A stretch of DNA of 64,000 nt, from the NCBI GenBank assembly GCA_035610365.1, contig CM069433.1, positions 58,456,487 through 58,520,486 on the forward strand. Direction: 5' to 3'. The translations under genes were made by a program, and so were the position numbers. This document shows positions 22,433 to 34,342 of this stretch, one piece after another. This DNA is from Aquatica leii. Taxonomy: Eukaryota; Arthropoda; Insecta; Coleoptera; Lampyridae. The notes under the pieces are model-generated. The model saw nothing but the letters and a program-made list of their open reading frames with translations, had not been told where the DNA came from and did no database searches. Every line of letters starts with the position of its first letter. Within the stretch, counting starts at the first letter, position 1.

Positions 22433-25400
22433 TTTACTTACGGTTTTAAGTGTAATTTAACTAAATTAGTTTATGTCAAAACAAAAAAATGACCTTATCA
22501 ATAAATTCTAGACTTTAACTTTCTTTTCAAATGATAACTTAAAAGTTTCTGCTATTAAGTATGTGCAATTTAAAATTTATATTTATTTATATTTATTTCT
22601 AGAGTAAAAAAGTAACTATTAAATATAACAATACATTGATTGACTCTAAACTTACATTAATAGGTATATTTCAAGTCAAGTATCTTTATACTTAATTATT
22701 TTATTGTCGTAATGTTTGTAGCATTCAAATGTTCTAGTTTTTTAAATTTAATTTTGGTTTTTTAATTTGATCGTCTATTATTTGTTTAATAAATGCAAAA
22801 TGCGGTGTTTTAAAAATACTGAACCTTTGCACCTAATATGTCAAGTCTAGTATTTTAATAGAAAAAGTAACTGAACTTTGCCTATAAAATTCTATCAATT
22901 CCACCTGTACATAATTTAAGATGAACCAGAAATTGGTAAAGATAGAAGCACGTCGTGTTTTAGAATCTGTTGTAACCAAATTAACTCTATATGTGACACC
23001 ACGACAATATACCTGTGTATTTATTTTTAGGGATGTTTGCATTTTAACCAATACTAGCAAGTGGTAGAAAACCGTAAGTAACCGTTTACTTCTTATCACT
23101 CTTTGCTGCCGATCGTATGTGGAGCGACTGGGTATACGGTTGTTATGACAAATACTTTATGCATTATTTAACATTCAAATTATTCAAACTCAGAGCTTGA
23201 TTGGTTGCAGGCTATTTTTTCAATTTAGATTAAATTGATATTGTTAAAGTATTTTAACGTAATAAATTTTCTCTTTTATTGGTTTAATAGTACAGTGTGT
23301 TGCATAACTTGAATATGCAGTATACCTATAAATGAATTGGTTAATTACTTCTCGTTCTTGCGGTTCTTTAACCGGTTATAATCTGCAAATCAAAAACGAG
23401 CTGAATGTTTTGTAGGTCACTCTTCGATACCAAAGCTACCAATGTTTTTTTTTAATGATTAGTTAAGTTTGCGCTTCAGCCAAGTGCTAAAAACGTAATA
23501 ACTTATAAATGTATTGGATGTTTTATTTAAAAAAAAGTGATTGATTAAATGCTGCTGTTACTGTAATTAGCACTATTTTTTGAAATAATTAGTAGATGTT
23601 TGATAAATTAATTAAATTTACTATAAACTATAGAACCTTAAGTTACGTTAATATATAATGTTTAATGCACACGAGAAAAGTAATTTTAGAATAAGTTTTA
23701 TACTGTAGTATAAAACTGTTTGGAATTTATGTGGTGTAATTTTATGTTTTTTATGTACAGTACAGTATGTATTAATTTATTAAAAAAACAATTACATACA
23801 AATTTAATTTTTTAAAAGTCGGAAGAATTAAGAATAAAACGTTTCTAGTTTAGAAAATATTATTTTTAATTATTATATATTGTATCGTTTAAAATTTTAT
23901 TTACTTATACATTTATAAATACCAAATATTTTTACGGTAAAATGCAAATCGATTGTTTGTTTTTTAAATTAAAAAATAATTATGTTCAACACGTACACAT
24001 TTTTAATCTATTGTACTACACACTGCAACAATTACAAGTAAAATTAAGATTTGTGCTTGCCAATGCTATAAAAAAACTTTTTTATGTTTTTAAATATTTA
24101 TCCTTAACATTATAATATTTTTTAGATAAATATCGACACGCTTTACTAACCAAAATTGTATAATTATTTAAATTTGTAATCAGCTTGGAAGATCTTAACT
24201 CTTTCGGCTAAAGAAAATGTAAATTAGTAAAACATCTTTTCGGGAAATAAATAAACTTCGTATAAAAATTTGTATAAATTAAATTTAATTAACTCAAACA
24301 AACAAATTACAATAATAAGAATACAATATAAATATAATAAACCGGGTGCATAAAATTTGTGATTAATTGAAATAATTTCAATTTAAAACGTACAAAACAA
24401 AATTCAAAAATTACTAAGCATGAATAAATACAGTTTAGCACTACTTTAAAATAACTGATCATTTTTTTAAAACATCATCTGTAATAAACACTTCAAACTA
24501 TTTTAAATAGTAGTTAAAAAAATTAATTATTGTTATAAACTAAATTAAAAAAAAATACACAAAAATTATAATACATGCAATTGAAAACGTAAGTAATCAG
24601 GATTATAAAAAACAGAACAAAACTAGAAAAAAAATAAAAAAATTCACAGATATCGCAAATCTTGCAATTATCGGAAGGTATTGAAAACAAACACAATATT
24701 ACCTACGTAATATAGTGAACAAAGCTTACTACAATTTTCAAAAATAAGAATGTATACTATAAATGTATGAACTATTTTTTAATCCAAATTCAGCAAAATC
24801 TACATTTGCACAACATGCTTTGGATAATCGTCGTACTCTTTTTTTTACAAATTGTTTTATCCTTTTAATAACAACAATAACAAACAAATTCTTGAATTAC
24901 TAGAGTTGATTTATATTAAAATATCAAATAAAAATTTTTATTGAACGATCAAACCAATTTCAATTATGATTGTAAACTTAAATTTTCTTCGATTTGTTTC
25001 TAAATTGCACCATCTTCCTTTTTTAAAATAATTCACATTTAACATTTTGTAAAACTTTTTTTTAATTATCTAGTTACAAATTTTCATATTTGACATTTTT
25101 CAAAAAATGTAAGTTAAAAAATTTTTTGTAATCTTAACTTTTTATAAGTTGTAAATATTTTTTGTAGACTTTTCTGAAAATGAACTTCATTTGTTTAAAA
25201 CTGGAAACATATGTAAAAAATACATTTTGAAGTTTAACGAATTTATTATTGGTGTACTGGCAATTTAAATAATTAAAAAATTGACCAATAACAATGAAAC
25301 TCCTTAACAATTTAAAAATTTACCGATTCTATAATTTTTTCTCTTATTAATATTAAACAAATGCGGTACTGACTATAAAAAAAACATTAAAAAAATGAAC

Positions 25401-25602
25401 TCTACTATAACATGAATCCTCTCTCTAGTCTTAATTGATTTATAACGCTAATAATATTTACAATTGCTTGACAGTTGATACAATTTCAACATTCAAAATT
25501 TACTCAAATTTTATTTTACATACTTTCGTCATATGTTGATAGCTTTACAGTGAAATCGTTTATGAATTAAACCAGAATTGCTGATAGTTTTTATTATAAA
25601 AC
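22433..25602. other. AT-rich sequence without recognisable gene
   Basis: Only short low-complexity ORFs and poly-A/T runs are seen on either strand. Confidence 0.5.
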
Positions 25603-26366
25603 TTTATAAATCAGGTTTATTAAATTATTTCGTTTATGCATTTTAAAATTTGAATATAAATTATCGGTTTAGTAGAACATCTGTGTTTTCGGTCGAGTTG
25701 CTTTTGGTGACCACAGCGGCTTTTTTTGCAACTAAGGGTAGCTTTGTCGCTGTTGTAAGAGTTGTTTTTCTTGTAAATCATGCTTGCATCGAAACACAAT
25801 TTTTGTATTGAAATGATTTGCTTATTAACTTAAAATCACCAATAAATTATTACCCTAAAACGGTGCAAGAATTGCACATAAACATTTTTAGAAAGGACAA
25901 AATCTACTATAAAATAGTCGGCGGAAGGGTACAATTACCTTTATTAGTTTAGAAGATACACGTGTGCAAAGTTGAACAAAAATTACATTAAAATTTTAAA
26001 ACTCTTAAACTATTAGATATAATTATACACTCCTGCGGGCTTTTTTGTGGTAAATTTTGTGCTCAATAAATTGTTTATGTGTAATTTTCATCTATATTGT
26101 GTTTTTGCAGCGTACAAGGCAAAAGCTCGCGTGGCTCTAATTCTGCAATTACTAAAATCATTTTTCATCACTGCTGAGTGAAATTAAGACTTCTTATATT
26201 TTTAAAACATAGAACAAATCATAACACTGCATCCAAAAAATACAAAAAATGAAGTAAAATTGGGCACCACCGCAAGTTCCAGATTAGTTTCATGTGAGCG
26301 TTTAGTTGTTTCGTTACAAGAGCCTTCGAATCAAGCTCCTTATTAGTGTTTTTCAACACTAAAATA
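25603..26366 (+). repeat. Dispersed repeat, copy 1 (unclassified)
   Basis: Direct repeat of 57786-58482, diverged but collinear. Shared landmarks are TTTATAAATCAGGTTTATTA at the start, TTATCGGTTTAGTAGAACAT, GTGACCAC..GCGGCTTT, TGTGCTCAATAAATTG, TTTTTGCAGCGTACAAGG, GGGCACCACCGCAAGTTCCA and CAACACTAAAATA at the end. No ORF or terminal inverted repeat was found. It could be the 3' end of a LINE or an uncharacterised MITE. Confidence 0.85.
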
Positions 26367-29300
26367 GTTTTAAACGTATTGCTAGTAACAAATACAAAAA
26401 TATAAAACTGGTTAACACACCTTTGTATATGATAGATTACTACATTATTTATAAGCTGCAGATAGAGTTACAAGCATAATCCATTAAAAATTAAAACAAT
26501 AAATATAGTAATGGAAAACACAATCTAAAATAATAATGTGTGAGAAGATAAAAAAACAATAAAGTAATATAGACAATTATAACTGTGTGCAAGACCAGTC
26601 AAAGCGCTTTTGAATTTATCTTGGCTAACAAAACAACAAAAAAAGCTATATACACAAAAAACATTTTGATAACACACATATAATGCCGTATTAAACATAT
26701 AAATACAAAAGAAAGCAGAAACAACAAACAATACTTTGTTTTTGTTTGCTGCACAATTTAATAGTAACACTTTGTAGCAGCACAAAAACATGCAGAAATA
26801 CAGTAAAATTTTTAATATAAATACAAAATTAGTAATAAATTGTATTTTAGTCTAAAACCACAAGAAAATATGTGTTTTAAATACTAGAACACTTTTCATT
26901 TTAGTTCTTAAAAGAATTAATATAAAAAAAATCAAAATGTAAAATCATAAGAGCGTACAAATGAAAGAAAAAATGAAAAAGTAATTACAAAATACAAACA
27001 AATAAAATAAATAATGTAATCTAAAATAAAAAAAAACATAAAAGTTGTTGGTAAAACGTAAACTCTGCACTCGATTCCACAACAGCGAAAGCCGATGGTA
27101 GCTCAAAGTTTTACAGAGTAGGGTGTTGATATAGTAATTAATATAATTTAGTCTATCTTTAATGTGTCAATTCTAATTCGATTAAAAAAGAGTCAAAACG
27201 ATAAAAAGGAAACTGTAGGTGCTTATTTTTACTTGACAATATCTAGGGAAAACAAGTTGACACGACTATCCTAAAAAATGTATACTTATTTCAACGACCA
27301 CATTTAACCAAAACACGGAAAAAATACACATCGGACAATTGTTCCCAAGCAATAATATAATGAATTAAAACTTAGTTATGTTTAATTCTTACGATATGCA
27401 TTTGCCCAAGACGAAAATGTTAAAATCTTGGATTTGACTTTCCTATTTAAGGGATACTCATTGCTGACATAATTACATCTAATTAAAAAACGACTTAACA
27501 CCTGAATTCTTGCATTACTTAGTTATCAACCATTAGAAAAAATAATTAGAAGCTTTCGGAAGAAGTTCGGAGGTTCTTACATTAAAGTATCACTAAGCAT
27601 TTCGCTAGCACAAATTGTCTTCTTAAGGTTAACAGAAATAACGAACAAATCCAAAAACGTAGACAACGTTTGAAACTGAGCAAAATTTATACAGCGCGAG
27701 AAACCATAACAAGGTTTTTTAACATAAATCAACAATAAAATGTAAAAATATACAAATAGTATTAGACTATCAACATTTTTTTAAAACAAAAAAATCATTT
27801 CTAGAAAATGAAATTCTAGATTTATTGTTTAATATTTGCTTACAGATACTGTTATTTATTAAAAATAACAATCTTAAACCGTAAAAATCAATTCTTTAAC
27901 TGCTAATCCAACATTACTATTTCATTGCTTATTAATGTAAATTAAGTAATCTTCAGAAAATTTATGAATTTGTTATAATCTGTAACAGATTGGTATCTAA
28001 AGAATAGCGCTCATATACTGTAGATTTTTAATTTTTGTTTTTTTACTCACTGTTTACGTTTGTTTGTTTCAAATTTAATTAGTTGTTAGTGTTAAAATTT
28101 TACTTAACTTTTATTCCAAAGTAAGTGTCTGACGAAAAAGTACTGCTTTATTTTTGTTACTGTGATCGTACAACCTAATTGGAAGACCCTTTACTTTAGT
28201 TATCTTTTTGATGTGATTTGGTACACCAGTAAATGCCAACTATGCTCATTTGTGATTTTGCGTTTAGCGAGTACAGTGCAATTTTAAAAAGACACATACT
28301 TCCCGTAACGTAGCTATTTCTCGGTCTCTACTGACCACCTACTTTCCGTAAGGGATGATAGCGACATAGACAAAGACAATGTTAAAAACGTAAACCAGAA
28401 AACGCCAAATATTATCCAAGAAATATCAAAACCATTACCTGATTATTACATTAGAAAAGTTAAATTTAAGTGGTATAACACACAGCCATAAACCAGGCAA
28501 AAAGCACCGCAGCATAATATTATTAAAGACATTCCAGAAATAACAAATGTTCTACGACTTTCAGGCTTTGAATCACAAATAGAAAACATTTGGTTACTTT
28601 TACTTAAAAAAGTTATAATTCAGGGAGTTTGAAACTAGACCATCTATTGAAAATGGTAACATACAAGTAGGTAAACACCAAAAAGTAATTATAGGAATGT
28701 AGGTGAAAACAAAATAAATGCGTTATTAGCTCTCATTACGTTGACAGAGATTTATAAATCTAATTGCAAATATATACTTTTTTGAACAAATAACAATTTC
28801 AGATTTTTTTAGCGGTTTTGCGCTTTGTTAATCCAGCCACCAGAAATAAAAAAAAAGGAAACACCAACAGTTGCAATTTAAAATATTTTTAAACGGTTTG
28901 TGAAGAATAACCAACTATTGTATTCGGTGTCTATGCTTGCATTGACGATATGCTTATCTATTTTTGAAAACAATTTAAATTTAAAGTTCACATGACTACA
29001 AAATCAAATAAATACGGCATATAAGTTTTGACGCCTACAGCATAAGCTTGTCAGACAAAAATAATTGTCAATCACCATACAAAGCATACTGACATCAATA
29101 CCACCAATTGTTAACAGCAACAGAAATATTAGTGCTGATAATTTGTTTTCTTTGATAGAGTTAGTTTACGATCTACCAAAACCAAAACGAACGTATGTAG
29201 ATACTTTAAAGAAAAATCACACAGTATTTTTCTGAACAGAATTCGTAAAGTATCGTTTTTGCTATATGTGTGCATCAACAAAGTCACTTTGTTGAGTTAC

Positions 29301-30250
29301 GTGCTCACGAAAAACAAAGTAGTAAGTGCACGCATGAAGAAGTAAATAAAATAGATCTTTTAAGTTAAAGGTTAGTAAAAATAGTCGCATAATTTTAAGA
29401 TCAAACTTTTTTTTTAAATACTATTTAAAACTAGAAACTATTTATACGGTACCTAATACATCAAACATTTTTTTTATTAACAAAATTTTTAACAAACTAA
29501 TTAATTCATTCATGATGAAGATAAATGCTTTACATTTAACGACAATAAAAATAAAATTGCTTAAATTAAATTATAATATTGATTAGAATTAGTTCTAACA
29601 AGAAAAAAACTCAAACAAAATTTAAAAAAAATATTCTACACATACAAAATCTTAACTGTTAAATATAAACATTGTTTAAATTGTTAAACCCATTATATAT
29701 TATTTACAATTTATAAAAACAATTTTTGATAAGATGTTTGAAAAAACTGGTTATTTAATATTTAAAAATATAAATATTTTAAATTGCAAAATAAGAAAAA
29801 AGTTAGTTTACTATAAAACAACTTGCACTTGACATAACTACATTTAAGTTAAAGGCTAACGTTGTTATCATAAACTTAGGTAATATCTTTAAAGTTACTT
29901 TTGTTACTAAAACTGTGTTGAAATACGTATAAATGTAATACAATACGCACATGTAATAATTAATATAAATACAAAAACACGTTTTATATATTTTTTTACT
30001 GATAATGTGTGTTTATTATTGAAAGTGTTATACATACTTACACATTAAATTAGTTTTAATACTACAATATTAAAATACAAAAAACTAAAGATACATACAT
30101 TTATTGGTGACTACGACGCAAAAGCTTGAATTATAAGTAGAAATTTGTACATATCTCACTATTTATTGTTTAAATTCAAGTAAATCTATCAAAAATAATG
30201 TATTACTACAAGCAAACCTAATGAGTTAACATCATAATGTTGATTTAATA
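26367..30250. other. AT-rich sequence without recognisable gene
   Basis: No coding signal was found. A small perfect hairpin CAACAAAGT/ACTTTGTTG lies near 29277-29295. Confidence 0.5.
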
Positions 30251-30261
30251 GCGAAGGCTTC

Positions 30262-30330
30262 CACGTTGGCAACTTCGGTTACAACATTGACACGGTCTAA
30301 ATCCGGAAAACGTTCTTATCTTAATAATGT
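30262..30330 (+). repeat. PLE-type terminal fragment, copy 1
   Basis: ACGTTGGCAACTTCGGTTAC, ACACGGTCTAAATCCGGAAA and ACGTTCTTATCTTA match in order the fragments at 37880-37945 and 41161-41225. The third of these follows a GIY-YIG gene piece and a hammerhead-like box, which identifies the family as the terminal repeat of a Penelope-like element. Confidence 0.7.
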
Positions 30331-30345
30331 TGATTATTCGTATTC

Positions 30346-33300
30346 TAAAATTAAAAAATAACATTTAAAAAACACAGAAAATTAGTTGATTTATTATATA
30401 TTAAAAAATTTAAATACCTGTGTCTTAAATCTATGTTATCACTTAAATTGATAAACTTTTAAACAAATACGTTTCTGCAAAGATTTATTTTTTAAGCTTA
30501 TAATTTTTTTCTAAATAATAAAACTCATTATTTAAGAACTATTCTAACGTAATTAAAAAGCAACTTTAAATATTAAATAAGCCGATATTCTAGTCACACT
30601 GTTGTATGCAATTGACTAGCCCCACACACTATTAATTTAAACGTGAGCTCAAGGATGTTGCGTTAACTGATTTATAAAACTAACTAAACACGTATAATTT
30701 AAATTCTCTACAATTTTTGATTAATTAAACATAAAATTAATAATTTATTGTTTATTATTGTTTTCTGCCTCTAAAAAACATACATCAACTGTTAACAATA
30801 ACAATATATTTTCAAATATATTTTGCATACGGTTATAGGGGTATTATCATATTTATAAAACATGTGAATGAAATAGCGCACATAAAAACAAAAAATATAA
30901 AACACATATTAAGATAATAAAGTTAAATGTCAAAACACATAATTTCTAACAAAGTATAACCATAATTAAGATTGCTTTCTTAAACATTCTTAGACTAAAT
31001 TTGTAACAAAGAAAGGATTTATAAAAATCATTATTATTATACTCATTATTTTGCAAACATAAATGTTTACAAACAATAACATCTTCAAAAGCTGCTTTTA
31101 GTCCTTTTTAGAAGATAATAAATAATTTACCAAAAACTTAAAATTCTTACGTTAAATTTAATTTTAAAGAACAAAAGACGGAAAGAACAAGCTGAGTATT
31201 AATCATTTATTTAATTATATAGTAATTAATTACTTTTGTGGTTTTGGCGTTCCTGTGGTTTTTCCTTTATTTATACTTTTTTGCAGGTTAATAATTACTT
31301 AAATAATGTAAATTTAGTGTTTTTAATAAAACAAATACTTTAATAAATTTTTGTCTTAAAAGTTGAAAAATAGTATAAAAATCAGCAAATAAAAACCGTA
31401 AGTTAAAACAAGTTTATAATAATGTTATATAAAATTTGTTTTTAAGTAAATCAATGGGTAAATTTAAATAAGTATGTGTTTCCCGTGTAATTTACTGTCA
31501 AAAGTATGTGAGTTTTTATAAAAAAAAAACACTATTTTTCCAAAAACAATTTTTATTACATTATGCAAGTTTTCAATAAAACACGAGTGATATCAATATA
31601 GTTACTACCGTTGAAATGCCGTTTTAACACACACAAAAGATTCTTATTATTATTCGTTGTATGTTATTTTGAATTTGACAAACATAGTGAACTGTATTCA
31701 ATAATGACGATTATTTATTTAATTTTAGAACATTGATTTTATTGTCTTTCTTTCATATTAAAATGGCTTTCTTAATGTAACATATACTCAAGTACTGTAA
31801 GTCCTTCTCGCGCAGCGGCTTAAACCCTTAGACTCGCTCATGAGAGTGATTATGTATTTAGTTTAAGTATGTATTTAATTTAGTACGGAATGGCTCGTTT
31901 GAACGTAATCGATTGAACGCGACTGTTTGGACGCAATACCTTTGAACGCAAGGACTTTTGAATACGAGACGTTTAGACGTGAAGACGCTTTATTATGTAT
32001 CTTCACCATTTTTAACATTTACATTTGACTTATTAAACAAATTCCAATGTTTAATTTATAATAAAAAAAATTAATTTCAACAAAGTTTTGTTTAAAAATG
32101 GAGGTAAATTTTTAACCTATTGAATAAAACTAAATACAGAGGGATGTACAATGTGTGTCAATGTTGTAACTAAAACTTGAAGATTTCGATTACATTGACA
32201 CAATTCAAACCCGAAAAATTTTTTGTTTCTGTTTTTTCGTTTTGCATCACTTTTCAATGTAAGTTTAAATGTTTGTAATTGTAAATAGCTATAACGGCGG
32301 TAACACGTTGAAATTAATTTAATGTTTGTTTTTTCAATAATCAACTTTTTTTCATATTTTACCAAAATTTTTTAAACAATAAAACACGTTTTATTTGTTT
32401 CTATCAAATGAAAACAAAAATTACATTTAGTTATTTTATGCTTTCTTATACTTTTAAAACGCTTTCTCCTATCGAAGACGAGCTTTCTCTCTTCTCGTAG
32501 TGGAAGTATGTGGCTCCGGCCGACTCAAGTGGAGGAGGGTGCAGGTAAAACAGTTATTTTATAGAGCGCCAGCAAGTCTACCCAGCGATGCGCACACACC
32601 TTGACGCAACAGGACCTGCTCTAATGCACTCAAGTTCCACTAACTAGCATAAAGGGGAAAGAAACGAGTTTACGAATAACCCGCAACAAATTGTGTTTAT
32701 TCCTATCATAAATTATGCATGAACAGATAAATAAAAACTTTATAATTAATATACCATAACCAACAAAAAAACGTAATACTAGGGTTTTCTCGGTTCCTCG
32801 TTCAATTACAGCCGCAAAAAGGATAAAAGTAACGGTAAATGTCATATAATTTGGTTAACAAAAAAACAATTGCCGACCACGATCAGGCCTGGATCCTCTC
32901 ACAGCGCTCCTGTCTGTACCTAAATTAAATAAGTTAAAAAAATAAATTAAAAGAGTTAACGCACCCAAGTACTTGTTTGCTTAACCTGTACATAAAACAA
33001 ATAATTGATTAATTGAAGTAAAACCGGACCCAAATTCCGATAACAATCGTGCGCTACTGGATATTGTAACGGTAGCACGGTAGATAATTTGTAACAGTAG
33101 TTCCGATGAGACACGTTCACAACTATTTATAAATTGACTTATAATATAATGCATATAACCACAAAAAAAAATGAAAACTATAAATGTGACCTTAAGAGGG
33201 GGCTCCACAGCACGAATTCCTCGAGATGGCGCCACTGGTTGAATCAAATGTGATTTTAAATTATCTTTTTTAGCCTTATAACGCAAAATTTTCATAAAAA

Positions 33301-34088
33301 CTAAAGCTTACCTTAAAGACTGTTCTTAGCTTTTGGGGCTAACACCGTTTTTATAGAAATAGTAGTTAAAATAAGACCACAATAAATTATTAAATATTGA
33401 AAATTTCAAATTTTTTTTTTACTTTACGTAATTCAAAATTGTACCATCCCTTGCGAAATTTAGCGGTTTGTAACATATTTCAAGCTAAAATGCTAATTTT
33501 GCTTATTAACGCTACAAATCAAAATAAACTAGTTAAATTCATTGCAGAGCGAACCTAGCGGTATATTTGTAGAAGCAAAGCTGTATAAAAGTTCAACTAC
33601 TTCTCGAAGGGAGCGCTGTAAATTAGATGTATCTATATTTTATTTGATGATGTTTACTGCATCAACTTCCGCTCTTTAGTGATAAACAATGTATTATTGA
33701 GATAGTATTGCTCTGTATTATGTTTCACTTGTGTGTAGAAGTGCAGATATATGAAAATTAATTCGAAAGTTCAGTATTGCCAAAAATAAACAAGTTTTGT
33801 AAAACATTGCAGCCTCTTCAAAAAACCGATCATCTATTACCTATAAAATAACTACCGTAAACATCGATCTCTTATAAAGTAACAATAGCGGTTGTGGAAA
33901 AAAAGCATTACTAATTGCTCTTAGTCATAAAAACAAAAACAAACAAACTAGCGCGATATGACCTTAGGAGCAACATACAGATGTTCATTAGTAAGAATAG
34001 TAGAAAAGAAATCATTTTTCTGACTTTTAAAAACTGATTACTTCTCTCATTTACAAAAAGTAATATATGGTAATACTTTATTGAAATG
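30346..34088. other. AT-rich intergenic sequence with a few GC-richer patches
   Basis: No convincing gene. Patches worth noting: the 31895-31985 minisatellite; 32460-32640, less AT-rich, with a minus-strand TATAAAA at about 32557-32565; and AGATGGCGCCACT at 33224-33236. A 104-codon minus-strand ORF at 32981-33295 has no recognisable domain. Confidence 0.4.
31895..31985 (+). repeat. Minisatellite of TTTGAACGCAA-like words
   Basis: Six related words follow one another every 13-16 bases: TTGAACGTAA, TTGAACGCGA, TTTGGACGCAA, TTTGAACGCAA, TTTGAATACGA, TTTAGACGTGA, each carrying a CG. They are separated by 3-4 base linkers. Confidence 0.7.
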
Positions 34089-34100
34089 TATAAGGTAATT

Positions 34101-34330
34101 TGTTTGAATGTATTAAACAATGTTGCTTGATGCGAAGTAATAACATTCTGTTGAACTTTCATTGTTTATTATTTTGAAATGAATATACACAACGTTTCGA
34201 TTGCTGTGGTATCTGCAATCGTCAGTATTCACCTGATGACGATTGCAGATACCACAGCAATCGAAAAGTTGTGTATATTCATTTCAAAATAATAAACAAT
34301 GAAAGTTCAACAGAATGTTATTACTTCGCA
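34101..34330 (+). mobile_element. Palindromic hammerhead-bearing element, copy 1
   Basis: Two arms of about 95 bp, reverse complements with one mismatch, meet at a short centre GTATTCACCTGA. The right arm reads CTGATGA (34233-34239), then a stem CGATTGC...GCAATCG, then AAA(A), the layout of a hammerhead ribozyme core, followed by GTTGTGTATATTC. A 28-bp tail, TTTGAATGTATTAAACAATG and onward, precedes the left arm. The insertion is flanked by a 12-bp direct repeat TATAAGGTAATT (34089-34100 and 34331-34342). It has no coding capacity. Copy 2 has the same structure, so the palindromic form itself has moved. Confidence 0.85.
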
Positions 34331-34342
34331 TATAAGGTAATT

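Noticed and set aside
26525-26791. Cys/Phe/Tyr-rich 88-codon minus-strand ORF
   Set aside because: Composition follows the AT bias; no start context, signal or domain.
32981-33295. 104-codon minus-strand ORF
   Set aside because: One of the longer ORFs, but no recognisable motif; not enough to call a gene.
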